Translations under genes and position numbers: made by a program
Shown here: in pieces, positions 10,657 to 19,755 of the stretch
How positions within the stretch are numbered: the first letter of the stretch is position 1
Layout: each line of letters begins with the position of its first letter
Source: Tubiluchus corallicola
Lineage: Eukaryota; Priapulida; Priapulimorpha; Priapulimorphida; Tubiluchidae
DNA: 34,386 nt
Direction of reading: 5' to 3'
NCBI GenBank assembly: GCA_030141605.1
Contig: JAQGDQ010001568.1
Location: forward strand, 1-34,386
Notes under the pieces: model-generated
Told to the model about the DNA's origin: nothing
Seen by the model: the letters and a program-made list of their open reading frames with translations, nothing else
Databases searched by the model: none

Positions 10657-11240
10657 TTGTCAAAAATTAAATATATCATTCTTAGGTCACGAAGTAAGAA
10701 AATTACTTTTAATAACTGTGCCGTAGAAACTGACATGCTATCAATGAAACACGTTAAAGAAATAGGACAATGTGGTATTACGCAGAATGAATATTTAGAG
10801 TGGAACCCACATATCGATATGATTAAAAAATATCAAAAGTGTAGGTGTTATATTTAATACAAAAATTTGTTTTAATCTAGTACATGGTTGCCTTGTTTGG
10901 GGTCAATAATCTGAAAAATGAGGAACATTTCAATTTAACTTGTTTTAAAATCAATAAAATTTTAGTTGTTGATCATGTAATTGAACTAAATACAGCTGTA
11001 TATATGCAGACCAAATTTTGTTTATTTCCCACGATTTTTAACAACTTAGTTTCGATTAATGTTCGAAATCGTGACACTAAAAGAACTGAATCGGTTATAA
11101 ATTTCTGCAGACCAGATATGGCACGCAAGTCCATTGCTAATGAGCATCCAGAGCTTTTGCATGAATTAGGTGATGAACTAAAATAGTTCTCATCAGTACA
11201 GAAATTTAAAAAAATAATGACAAAACTATCATTTTCAGTA
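10657..11240 (+). pseudogene. LINE (non-LTR retrotransposon) ORF2 3'-part, decayed
   Basis: Two plus-strand frames, 10657-10857 and 10884-11186, together resemble the region after the catalytic palm of a non-LTR reverse transcriptase. GITQNEYLEWNPHIDMIKK (about residues 38-56 of the first) matches the usual 'LG..ID..L.W..HI..I..K' segment, followed by KCRCYI. A short VHGCLVWG block in another frame (near 10880-10905) matches the 'YG..VWG' motif. The second frame has FPTIFNN and later NFCRPDMARKSI, as in the C-terminal 'FNN...R..N....KSI' region. A stop at about 11184-11186 cuts off a basic QKFKKIM tail. Lesions between frames and missing domains show a dead insertion. It lies within GT49 intron 1, in sense orientation. 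Confidence 0.65.
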
Positions 11241-11467
11241 AGTACAGTAACAATTCCTGAAATGCTGTTGAAGCTGCTACATCACTTACTACACATTCGC
11301 TTTTATCAATAAATAATTTATGTAAAATTTCTTAGGTAAGAATTTTTCGCAATGTGAACTATCCCGATTCTCTCGCCTTTCTTTCCCCTCGTTTCATACT
11401 ATTGCGAATCTTGTTTTTATCTTTTTTCACTTGATCTTTGCTCCCATCTTCTCCAGTTTTCACTATA

Positions 11468-11509
11468 ATGTGTGTGTGTGTATGCATGTGTGCGTGCATG
11501 CATGCATGT
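11468..11509. repeat. Short TG / CATG microsatellite
   Basis: A run of TG repeats merging into CATGCATG repeats, alternating purine-pyrimidine throughout. It lies in GT49 intron 1. Confidence 0.8.
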
Positions 11510-12340
11510 TTATATAATGACACCTATAAAATGCTGATTCTGTAGTATGGTGAAATTGCCCAGAATATATAGTAAAGAAGGTTATCTATCCATTTACTAC
11601 CTAGCTTTAATGTTACTCAATTTTGGTCGAACAATTATATAGAGCCATACATTTAGATCATTTTGCTGTTTCCTGCAGAACTCGACGCTGTAAATAGAAA
11701 ATTTAAATTTGGCTTATACAGACTTAATTGTAATAAGAATATCATTTGAAATAAATTGATAAAAGGCTAAAGCGTTTTTGTGTAATTGCCAGAATAGGCA
11801 TGTCATAAATTTTTATGAAATTTTATCTAAAATTTAACCTGTTTTTAAATCAATTCATAAACAATATTGCAATATTATTATTACATATTATTTATAGTCA
11901 ATTTGATGGCAGTTTTACTTATGGATAGTGGTGTGTGTGTAATGTTGGCAATTTGACGTTCAAATAGAAAGTATTCTGTTGAATATCAGTGTAAAAGCCG
12001 TTCTACGCTGTCCAGAACTTTTTTAAAAAATCCCATTATCGCCAGTAGTGAATTCATTCACACTGTAATTAACCTCCTACATTGGTAGCAAAATGGCAGG
12101 ACCTACTGATATAAAAACTGTGTAGTCAGTGGATCAGTCGTGACAACAGCTGAAGAAATAACATTCACTTGGGTTTCAATGTTGTTAAATATATATTTAA
12201 ACAAGTATTCAAATGTTTATATTTTCAAGAAAGATCTGGATCTTCAGTTTACTATTTCACTTTTAAATTTTATCCTGTTTCACAAGTATATTAATAAATG
12301 TTTAATAAATGTCAAAGTTTGATGATTTTATTATTTTCAG

Positions 12341-12467
12341 GAAACATGTTCTAGTTGTCATAGCATTCCATACTATGATCTCTGGCTAAACACAGACGTG
12401 TCTCCTCAACTCAATGACTTCTTTATATGCAAATGGATTCCACCAAGATGGGAACCAGTATATATAA
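12341..12467 (+). CDS. GT49 glucuronyltransferase, exon 2
   Basis: A 127-bp exon between TTATTTTCAG and a GTATTT donor, entering in phase 0 and leaving one base of a split serine codon. It encodes ETCSSCHSIPYYDLWL, then a short loop and WIPPRWEPVYI. The family has a 'C..CH...Y..W' block and an 'EP.V' strand at this point, just before the YDERF motif of exon 3. The phase rule is satisfied: exon 3 begins with the other two bases of the codon (GC). The three small Cys/His positions may stabilise the acceptor side of the fold, but this is inference. Confidence 0.85.
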
Positions 12468-15400
12468 GTATTTCTGTTTTCAATATATGAAGCTGAACTG
12501 AATTTAATGCTTTAATAAGTCTCACTTTTAGGGACAAGAGCAAACATAACTTTCAAGATATGCTTTAAATTTTTCCTTATTTTTTATGCATTTCGGCAGC
12601 TTGCAAGCCAGAGCCCATTATTCAAGGTTGGTTCTTGTGAGATCTGTTGCTAAGGTTGTATTTTTGATATCGGCGGAAGGTGTATGCATCCTCTGTTCAC
12701 ATGTAATGAAATCAACCCAGATCGAGAATCAAATCTGCACACAACCTAAGGGTCAAGTTGAGAAAAGCCACTGAGCAATGATTATTGCATTTTATTATCC
12801 ACCAGAAGGCAGCAGTCAAACATGTTATCAGTATTTTGATTTTCTATGTTACCTGCATATATGTAATACTTCAACAGATGCTCAATCATTAATGCATCAG
12901 TTTCAGCTTTGTGGCCCTTTGTAAATAACGTAAAGACCCAGATTTCATTTTACCATCAAGAGTGTTTCTTTCCTGGGGCCAAACAGTCACCAAAAAGTTC
13001 GGCCGCTGTTACGACAGTTCGCTGAGATGGCAAGTTTTGCGGTAATTTCAATTTTTTGGTGAAACCGGCGACTATTTAGTGACATTTGGCGCATGTTTGT
13101 AAACGGTTAGTAAAAATTTTTCAATAGTCGACAATTTAACATTAAGATTTTTCAATAGGGCGGAAGACAAATTGTCGAGGTTAGGACATAGAGTAATATT
13201 GTACTTATTGTAGACAACTGCAGGATGAAATGATATAAACAGATTGCTAAGTTTTGAATGAATGTTGATTTAGATAAAAATTGTGCACAGGGCCAAACCA
13301 TACTCCCAGCCATATACACACGCACACGCACACGCACGCACACACACACACGCGCGCGCACACGCGGTCGCACGCACGCACGCGTGAACGCGTCTCAATT
13401 AATAACCATGAATAAGAAGACTGTCCATATATCAATGAAGAATGTCCACATTTTTAACATGAAATTTCCTCAAACGTTCGTTAGAAAAATCTCTTTGCAG
13501 AACTGTAGGCTGAATTGGACGTTTGCAGCACTTCTGAGCTTTAAAAGTAAACAAACAATGCTGTCAGAAAGAAAGTTCCAACATTTTTCATACATAACAG
13601 ACAAAGGGGGTAATAAGTTACCCCACACGAGGTGGCATCTGATACCGGGCTTTGTAAAAAGCGTGAACAATAGTTATCAACAAAACCAAGGTTTGGTTGC
13701 ATAACAAATCAAAGAATATTTAATCACTATTAGTTTGAAAATTTTTCATTGTATGCATCAATATAAAAATGTGAGCAAACACCCCTGGGGTAATTTTTTA
13801 CCACACTTTACTCGGCTAAGGATTTTGAAAGTGAAGTCTAGCATACTAATGCAATTTTTGTTTTTACTACGACAATAAAATGGACAAAAGTGAAATCCGT
13901 CCTGGTATTTGCTAAATCATCTTGACTAGATACAGTTGAAGGTTTATAATAATTACTAGATATTGAAAAAAGTTGTCAGGATCATTATTATTAGTGGCAA
14001 AGTTAGAAAACTCACGCAAAGAAAGTAGACTGGTCAGAGTCGACATGGATACAACTATTCTAAAAAAGCTTGTATATTCTCATTCTCTTGCTCTTGGAAG
14101 GGCGAAATAGCATTTAAGCACTTCGTACAATAATGAATGTCATTAATACTTTCTAGTATATTGAACTGTTTAATTTTCAGTGCACTGACAGAGTATAGCA
14201 CATTTTACATGGGAACATAACTGGCAAGAGTATTTATATTTTTTGCATCCCATACTTATGCTACTCTGATCAGAACCATGCTACATGTTGGCACATTAAT
14301 GAAACCATGGTGTTGTACATCACCTTTGAGCTGTAGCAGCAGCTGGACCCTAATGAGGTGTCTAGATACACTACTTTTTTGTGTATTGTTCACGACAACT
14401 GGTAAATAAGAGACTGAGTGATGACCACTGATCAATCGAAGAGAGCTGGTTACCTTAAGTTTACCCTGCAAATCACGCTACCAATCGTCTGAATCTAACT
14501 CTTTCAGCCTTCTTATAAATGGCTTTATATATGAGCAAATTTGAGTTTATATATACTTTTTTTATTTTTATCTTTGCATTTTGCATTGTAAATTTTGGCA
14601 TATGACACATATTGATTATCTAAACTTTAGTCAAATATATTTCTCAATATTTTTACAGTTGATCACACAAGTGTGATCGTGTGACCATCGTCTACCAGGT
14701 CATTCTTTCCCCCCTCACCTAACCCCCCCCCCCCATACCGGGCTATAACATATTGTTTGGCATATTTGACCTAATTTAACGGTTTGAATTTTAACGTTAA
14801 ACATTTATTTTCGCTCCTCCACTGAAGGCGACTCCATATTGAGATTAAACGAAAAGTAGAACTGGATGAAAAAACATTTGTCTTTCTTGCTAAACTACTT
14901 ATCTACTCTTTTTTGTTGATGAAAACTAATGTACAAATTGGTCCTAGAAATGCGATAACCAAAAAGGTTATGCTAGGTGCGAGCACATGTCTTTAGGTTG
15001 TTCTGAAGCATATCGCTAAACAGCGGCCGACCAGCTTTGTGGCACCGGGCATTTGTTAGTATATGTAGTTTTACTAGAGAGAAAAGAATTATGTAATAAA
15101 TGTAAAAACGGAAAAGTTAGGTAGGTCAGTAAGAACAGGAGAGTGCTAAAAACAGTTTCGAGAAAGAAGGTCACGAGAGTAGGTTTACATATTATAGTTA
15201 TAGTTTCTGAGAGGTGATTATATTCTCATTTTTGTAGGAGTGTAAGTATAATCATAAAATAGTTTGTATTAATGGAGAGAAATTTTGTATACGTATAGTT
15301 ATAATATTTTTCAAGGAATATGTTATAAAGGGAGTAAGGAAGACAAACAGACAAATACAAATACAGGCTTTTGGAGGCATCAGGAGGAACTTGAGAGTCG

Positions 15401-15482
15401 AGTTTCGGCTGCCTGCTTTCTTTCTTGCTGAAAAAGTTATTTTCTTTCTTTTTTTGAACTACTTATCCACTCTTTTTTCTAG
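12468..15482 (+). other. Intron 2 of the GT49 gene
   Basis: 3,015 bp from GTATTT to TTTTTTCTAG. It contains a CA/CG tract (13316-13394) and a C-rich run (about 14709-14734). The open frames at 12586-12774, 13258-13704 and 14256-14471 show no family motif; part of the second is the microsatellite. Nothing else is recognised. Confidence 0.75.
13316..13394. repeat. CA/CG alternating microsatellite
   Basis: About 79 bp of ACACGC-type repeats with an internal CGCGCGCGC run, almost strictly alternating purine and pyrimidine. It is in GT49 intron 2. The Arg/Thr-rich or Val/Cys/Arg-rich frames through it are artefacts of the repeat. Confidence 0.93.
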
Positions 15483-15835
15483 GCAGAAATGAGGAGCCAT
15501 GGTATGATGAGAGATTTCGTGGCTATGGATTTAACAAAGTGCAGCAGTTTTTCGAGTTATGTTTAGAAGAATATGAATTTCATATACTAGACAATGCTTT
15601 TCTGATACATCAAACAACTTCGCCAAGTAATAAAGATGGCTTACAAGAACATGAAGAACTCATCAAAAGAAATGGTCACTTAAAAAGACAGTTTAGGGCT
15701 GACACTTTAGCCCGATTTTCACACAAACCAGATGTTCAAAAGTTTTGTTCTCGTAAATGGGCGAAGTCAAGTTTGTTGGTTCTTGGTTATTTCAGCAAAA
15801 CGTATCAGCATCTCAGTGCGAATATAGATAGCTAG
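15483..15835 (+). CDS. GT49 glucuronyltransferase, exon 3 (C-terminus)
   Basis: Starts after TTTTTTCTAG with GC completing the split codon from exon 2. It encodes RNEEPWYDERFRGYGFNKVQ, the best-conserved GT49 block (YDERF.G.G.NK), then LEEYEFHILDNAFLIHQ, the usual 'GY.F.VL..AF.IH' strand, and a basic C-terminal helix with LKRQFRADTLARF. It stops at 15833-15835. Joined to exons 1 and 2, this gives 497 residues, a normal length for a B4GAT1-like protein and far shorter than two-domain LARGE. No GT8 domain is present upstream, which argues for a single-domain GT49. No AATAAA is seen in the next 350 bp. Confidence 0.9.
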
Positions 15836-16186
15836 CTGTTTTGTTTCTTAACTTTGTTGAACTCTCGTAACTCAGGCCTTGCTGGCTGTGTTTTGTAACT
15901 ACAACTACTACTACTACTGTATTTGATTGCGTAATTTTTCAATTGCATGGTATAAGGTGCTAACATATCCACAATATCAGTATAAAGATTTACAATTTTC
16001 ACAAACTTTGTTGTTTTTTAGTTTTTCATTCATACAGTCTGCAATTTCAAAGAAAAGATTAACTAACGTTTTTCAATGTTGCCTTAGTTTGTCAAGAACT
16101 TTATCAGGAATTCAGATCATGAATATGGCTGATGTAATTTGTTAGAGTTGCAAGTAGCGGTGATCTATGAACATTGTGTGGTTTAG
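15836..16186. other. Probable 3' flank of the GT49 gene, nothing else recognised
   Basis: AT-rich DNA with a small ACT repeat near 15903-15918. The open frame at 15927-16145 has no recognisable features. It ends at the junction with the 588-bp duplication. Confidence 0.4.
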
Positions 16187-16596
16187 GGACCCCATTTTTT
16201 CCCCTTTCAAATAATGAGATATCCGAGGGGCAGCCCCAAACCTAATGCCATCCCTTCAAATAATGGAACAGACCAAACCCACTCCAAATAATGTCAAACC
16301 CTAACCCTAGCTGCTAGTCCTAACTGCACCTCATCCCTACAAATAATGGAACTACTAAAACTCCCTCCAAATAATTTCCATCCCTAAGCTTGTTGTGAAG
16401 TGTGGTGTAGATTTGCACATGCATGCTTGTTGTAGCTCCATCTTGTTGCTTAATGTGGTGCAAGTGTTGTAAATTTGCACCAGCGTGGTTGCTCTAAGAT
16501 TGTGTAATAATCTTATGCAATTGCTCTTAAGATTGCATAATACATGAAGACATGCACATTAGAGCATATTGTCTATTCAGCAACACCATTTGCTAT

Positions 16597-16658
<62 letters not shown>

Positions 16659-16774
16659 GAGAAAGAGAGAAATTAAAATACTTCTCCAAACAACAAAATC
16701 ACGTTTTCATATTGTTCTGGTACAATTTATAGTTTCAAAATATTTATTGTTCGAGTTCCAATGAATTCTAGAAG
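16187..16774. repeat. 588-bp tandem duplication, copy A
   Basis: Every stretch I compared matches the copy beginning 588 bp later, including the interrupted GA microsatellite (16600-16671) and its AAAG and CAG interruptions. The unit also contains five spaced CAAATAAT motifs with C-rich flanks (about 16208-16378), a CCCTAACCCTAG stretch, two GTGTGGTG/ATTTGCAC-like subrepeats and an inverted TCTTAAGATTG area. The GA tract gives Arg-Glu repeat frames that are not genes. Confidence 0.93.
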
Positions 16775-17184
16775 GGACCCCATTTTTTCCCCTTTCAAAT
16801 AATGAGATATCCGAGGGGCAGCCCCAAACCTAATGCCATCCCTTCAAATAATGGAACAGACCAAACCCACTCCAAATAATGTCAAACCCTAACCCTAGCT
16901 GCTAGTCCTAACTGCACCTCATCCCTACAAATAATGGAACTACTAAAACTCCCTCCAAATAATTTCCATCCCTAAGCTTGTTGTGAAGTGTGGTGTAGAT
17001 TTGCACATGCATGCTTGTTGTAGCTCCATCTTGTTGCTTAATGTGGTGCAAGTGTTGTAAATTTGCACCAGCGTGGTTGCTCTAAGATTGTGTAATAATC
17101 TTATGCAATTGCTCTTAAGATTGCATAATACATGAAGACATGCACATTAGAGCATATTGTCTATTCAGCAACACCATTTGCTAT

Positions 17185-17246
<62 letters not shown>

Positions 17247-17362
17247 GAGAAAGAGAGAAATTAAAATACTTCTCCAAACAACAAAATCACGTTTTCATAT
17301 TGTTCTGGTACAATTTATAGTTTCAAAATATTTATTGTTCGAGTTCCAATGAATTCTAGAAG
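16775..17362. repeat. 588-bp tandem duplication, copy B
   Basis: Second copy of the unit at 16187-16774 in direct orientation with no spacer. Identity ends at 17362, where copy A runs into the start of copy B and copy B runs into unrelated sequence. A two-base AG microhomology spans the junctions. Confidence 0.93.
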
Positions 17363-17430
17363 TACAAGCTTCTACATTTGATTAGATGTTTCTATAATTA
17401 TTAAAATTCTACACATTTGATTATAAAATT

Positions 17431-17432
17431 AC

Positions 17433-17487
<55 letters not shown>
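17431..17487. repeat. AT dinucleotide microsatellite
   Basis: Nearly pure AT repeats of about 55 bp beginning ACATATACATAT. The Ile/Tyr repeat frame on the minus strand at 17401-17583 is an artefact. Confidence 0.95.
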
Positions 17488-17489
<2 letters not shown>

Positions 17490-17768
17490 CGAACGAAGCC
17501 GTGTCGATGATGTTGGCTGTTCTGATAGTAGAATTAGTAGATAGTTGGCCAGTGTTTCGGCTGGCAGGATAGCTCTGCCTCATCCGTTGCTCTGCAATCT
17601 TTTGGACGGTGACGGTCGTTCATTTTGTAGATCCTCCATGATTATTACTACATGATTTTGGGGTAGATGTTTTTTGACGAATCCATATATCTCGAGCGCC
17701 TTGACATACATGATCCTATTTCTACTGGTTTGTCGTAGAATGTCGTCTAACTCTTATTATGACGTCTT

Positions 17769-18199
17769 CTAATATTCCCAGTCTACTCTAATAGTTGTGA
17801 GTGGATCGCTTTTAGTGGGGAACTCGGTGCCAAGGGGAGGTGGTTTGAAGCTGTAGATGTGGAAAATGCCAGCTTCTATTTCGTGAATCAAATTTTTAAC
17901 TTGGTATTCTTCTTCTCCGCACTGGAAGGCATTTATGGTGAGAACAATGTCCAATTCACTCATCCATGGCAGTCAGTTTGCCGACTATGACGATATTCTT
18001 CTGATTGCTTTCAAAGAGCAACGACTTGACTTTCTGAATGGTGTGTTTCTGCAGCGCCTGTTGTATACCAGCTAGCCGGAAAAAAATTACTATCGGCTGT
18101 ATGGATCGCATTTTTGAGTAAAAGAAAATCTGTAAGAATAACCATTTCTTTTGCACTGTCAGCGCCTTTAACTAATAAATTGCAGAATCTTTTAGCCAT
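17769..18199 (-). pseudogene. Unidentified frameshifted coding-like remnant
   Basis: Three minus-strand frames overlap head to tail: 18199-18011, 18156-17956 and 17963-17769. The last two overlap in ATGAGTGA and could be joined by one frameshift. The stretch KSLLFESNQKNIVIVGKL and the following SELDIVLTINAFQCGEEEYQ look protein-like in composition, ending at PLTTIRVDWEY and a stop. I recognise no family. The upstream part (near 18152-18173) contains a GCACTGTCAGCG segment like the repeats at 19490-19760, so it may instead be non-coding repeat sequence. Confidence 0.25.
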
Positions 18200-18263
18200 A
18201 AATTTGCTGTATAAGCTCAGTGGTGTTTATTCAGCGTCAGTTGCAACGTAAAAGTTATAGAAA

Positions 18264-18660
18264 TGTTTTAAGGAAAAACGCTGACGGAAGAAAATGTTAA
18301 AACTCGTCCTGTTTATTACGTAAAACCGCTGGCGGTGCAAAAATGATTAAACGTATTCTGTTTATTAAGTAAAAACGCTTGCAGAACAAAATGGTAAAGC
18401 TTATCCTGGTCTTTCAATTCGGTAAAAACGCTGACGTAGCAAAATGACAAAACCTACCCTGCTCTGCCAATGAAGTAAAATCGCTGACGGAGCAAAATGA
18501 TAAAACGCATCCTGGTCTGTCAATTTCGTGGAAACGCTGACGGTGCTAAATGGTAAAACGTATGCCGCTTTATCTACGTTGAAACGCAGATAGATCAATT
18601 TTAACCTGTTTTCTGACTAAAACGCTGTGAGAGCAAAATGGTACAGCGATCTAATACTTT
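18264..18660. repeat. Left arm tandem repeats, period about 48-53 bp
   Basis: The motif AACGCTGACGG, then GCAAAATGGTAAAACG, then TATCCTG recurs with GCTG anchors at about 18280, 18328, 18377, 18430, 18483, 18536 and 18624. Copies are diverged at several positions each, so this array is older than the 60-bp array at 3771. Confidence 0.8.
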
Positions 18661-18886
18661 AGTGGAAATTTCAAATAAACTGTTGCAAATTTTTAAATCT
18701 TAATGTTATGCTGACCGATTTCAAATAAAACTGTTGATTATCGAGGCATCTAAAACAAATAAAAGTACCAGAATTTAGAAGAAACACCGAAGTACAATTT
18801 AGGGGTTAATAACCATTTGATATATTATATAATTTTCATTGATAATTTGCTTGCTAAAACTAAATCGCATATATTAATATTCATGG

Positions 18887-18911
18887 TATGGGCTTAATAT
18901 ATTTTTTACAT

Positions 18912-18947
<36 letters not shown>

Positions 18948-18962
18948 TATATTAAGCCCATA
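18887..18962. repeat. AT-rich hairpin with 18-bp stem
   Basis: TATGGGCTTAATATATTT at 18887-18904 is the reverse complement of 18945-18962, with about 40 bp of AT and AAAT repeat between the arms. It lies in the spacer of the second foldback-like element. Confidence 0.85.
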
Positions 18963-19484
18963 TCTATATATCAAACGAAAGGTCTCGATCTAGTGTCGTC
19001 TCATTGATGGTTTATTTTTTGAATCGGGCCCACCGGGAGGAAGGGGTGGCGAAAAACCTCAAAAAATGGCCATTTTCGGCCGTTTTTTGCAAAACTTATA
19101 CCTCTTATTTCTGAAGAACTGGAACGGGCCGAGGGTGGTGCTGGGTATGGATAGATAGCCCGTTCAGCGGAGGGTGTAGTAGGCATATTTAGAATTCCCG
19201 AGAGGGCCAATTTCTTTAACATGTGGTACCCCAAAATGTGACAGCAGCAACATCAGTGCATCAACATCAGCATACAATGTTTAAGAGCACTTTCCTTAAT
19301 TTCATGATATTCTTTCTTTTCACAACCTTATTTTAATTTAATTCCCGAAAGCTGTTTGATTCATATTTTCGTTGTATGAAAATAGCTGAATTCACCTTGC
19401 ATGCCTTCACAAAATGTGTACGTAAAATTTGCAACAGTTTTTTTGTAAAATTTCCACTGAGCTGTTAGATCATTGCACCTGCAT

Positions 19485-19755
19485 CTCATTTTACTCTGTC
19501 AGCGTTTAACTCAGAAAACCGGCTAAAATTGCACTGTCAGCCTTTTAACACAGACAGACCAGGATGCGTTTTACCATTTTGCACAGTCAGCGGTTTTACG
19601 TATTTGACAGACCAGGATGCGTTCTACCATTTTGCACAGTCAGCATTTCACTCTATTGACAGACCATCATTTTGCTCGGTTAGTATTTTTCTCTATTGAA
19701 AGACCGGGATAGGTTTCGTCATTTTGCTCCTTCTGCCTTTTTTACTTAAATGAAA
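19485..19755. repeat. Right arm tandem repeats, inverted, period about 40-53 bp
   Basis: The motif CAGGATGCGTTTTACCATTT, then GCACAGTCAGCG and TTTTAC recurs at about 19499, 19538, 19586, 19637, 19678 and 19731 (anchored on CAGC or its variants). It is the reverse complement of the left arm motif. Confidence 0.8.

Larger units (their letters stand above)
9673..12340 (+). other. Intron 1 of the GT49 gene
   Basis: Donor GTATGC at 9673 and acceptor TTATTTTCAG ending at 12340. The intron is 2,668 bp and carries a compound trinucleotide microsatellite (10297-10588), a LINE remnant (10657 to about 11240) and a short TG/CATG tract (about 11468-11509). The open frame at 12140-12322 has no recognisable motif. 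Confidence 0.8.
18250..19755. mobile_element. Second foldback-like element with inverted arms of ~50-bp repeats
   Basis: The left arm (about 18250-18694) and the reverse complement of the right arm (about 19424-19755) share the same repeat motif and the same internal order. The inner ends match especially well: a TTTTCTGA followed by AAACGCTG, and further in a GTGGAAATTT and CTGTTGCAAATTT block on both sides. About 730 bp of spacer separates them, including an AT-rich hairpin at 18887-18962 and a GC-richer patch at 19015-19210. No transposase is visible. The outer ends are not sharply defined and no target duplication was found, so the mobile-element call is inferred from architecture. Confidence 0.6.

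Noticed and set aside
16298-16314. CCCTAACCCTAG as an interstitial telomere
   Set aside because: Only about two units and inside a repeated segment; too short to mean anything on its own.
16544-17352. Two pairs of Arg-Glu repeat ORFs
   Set aside because: They arise from the GA microsatellite in the duplicated 588-bp unit.
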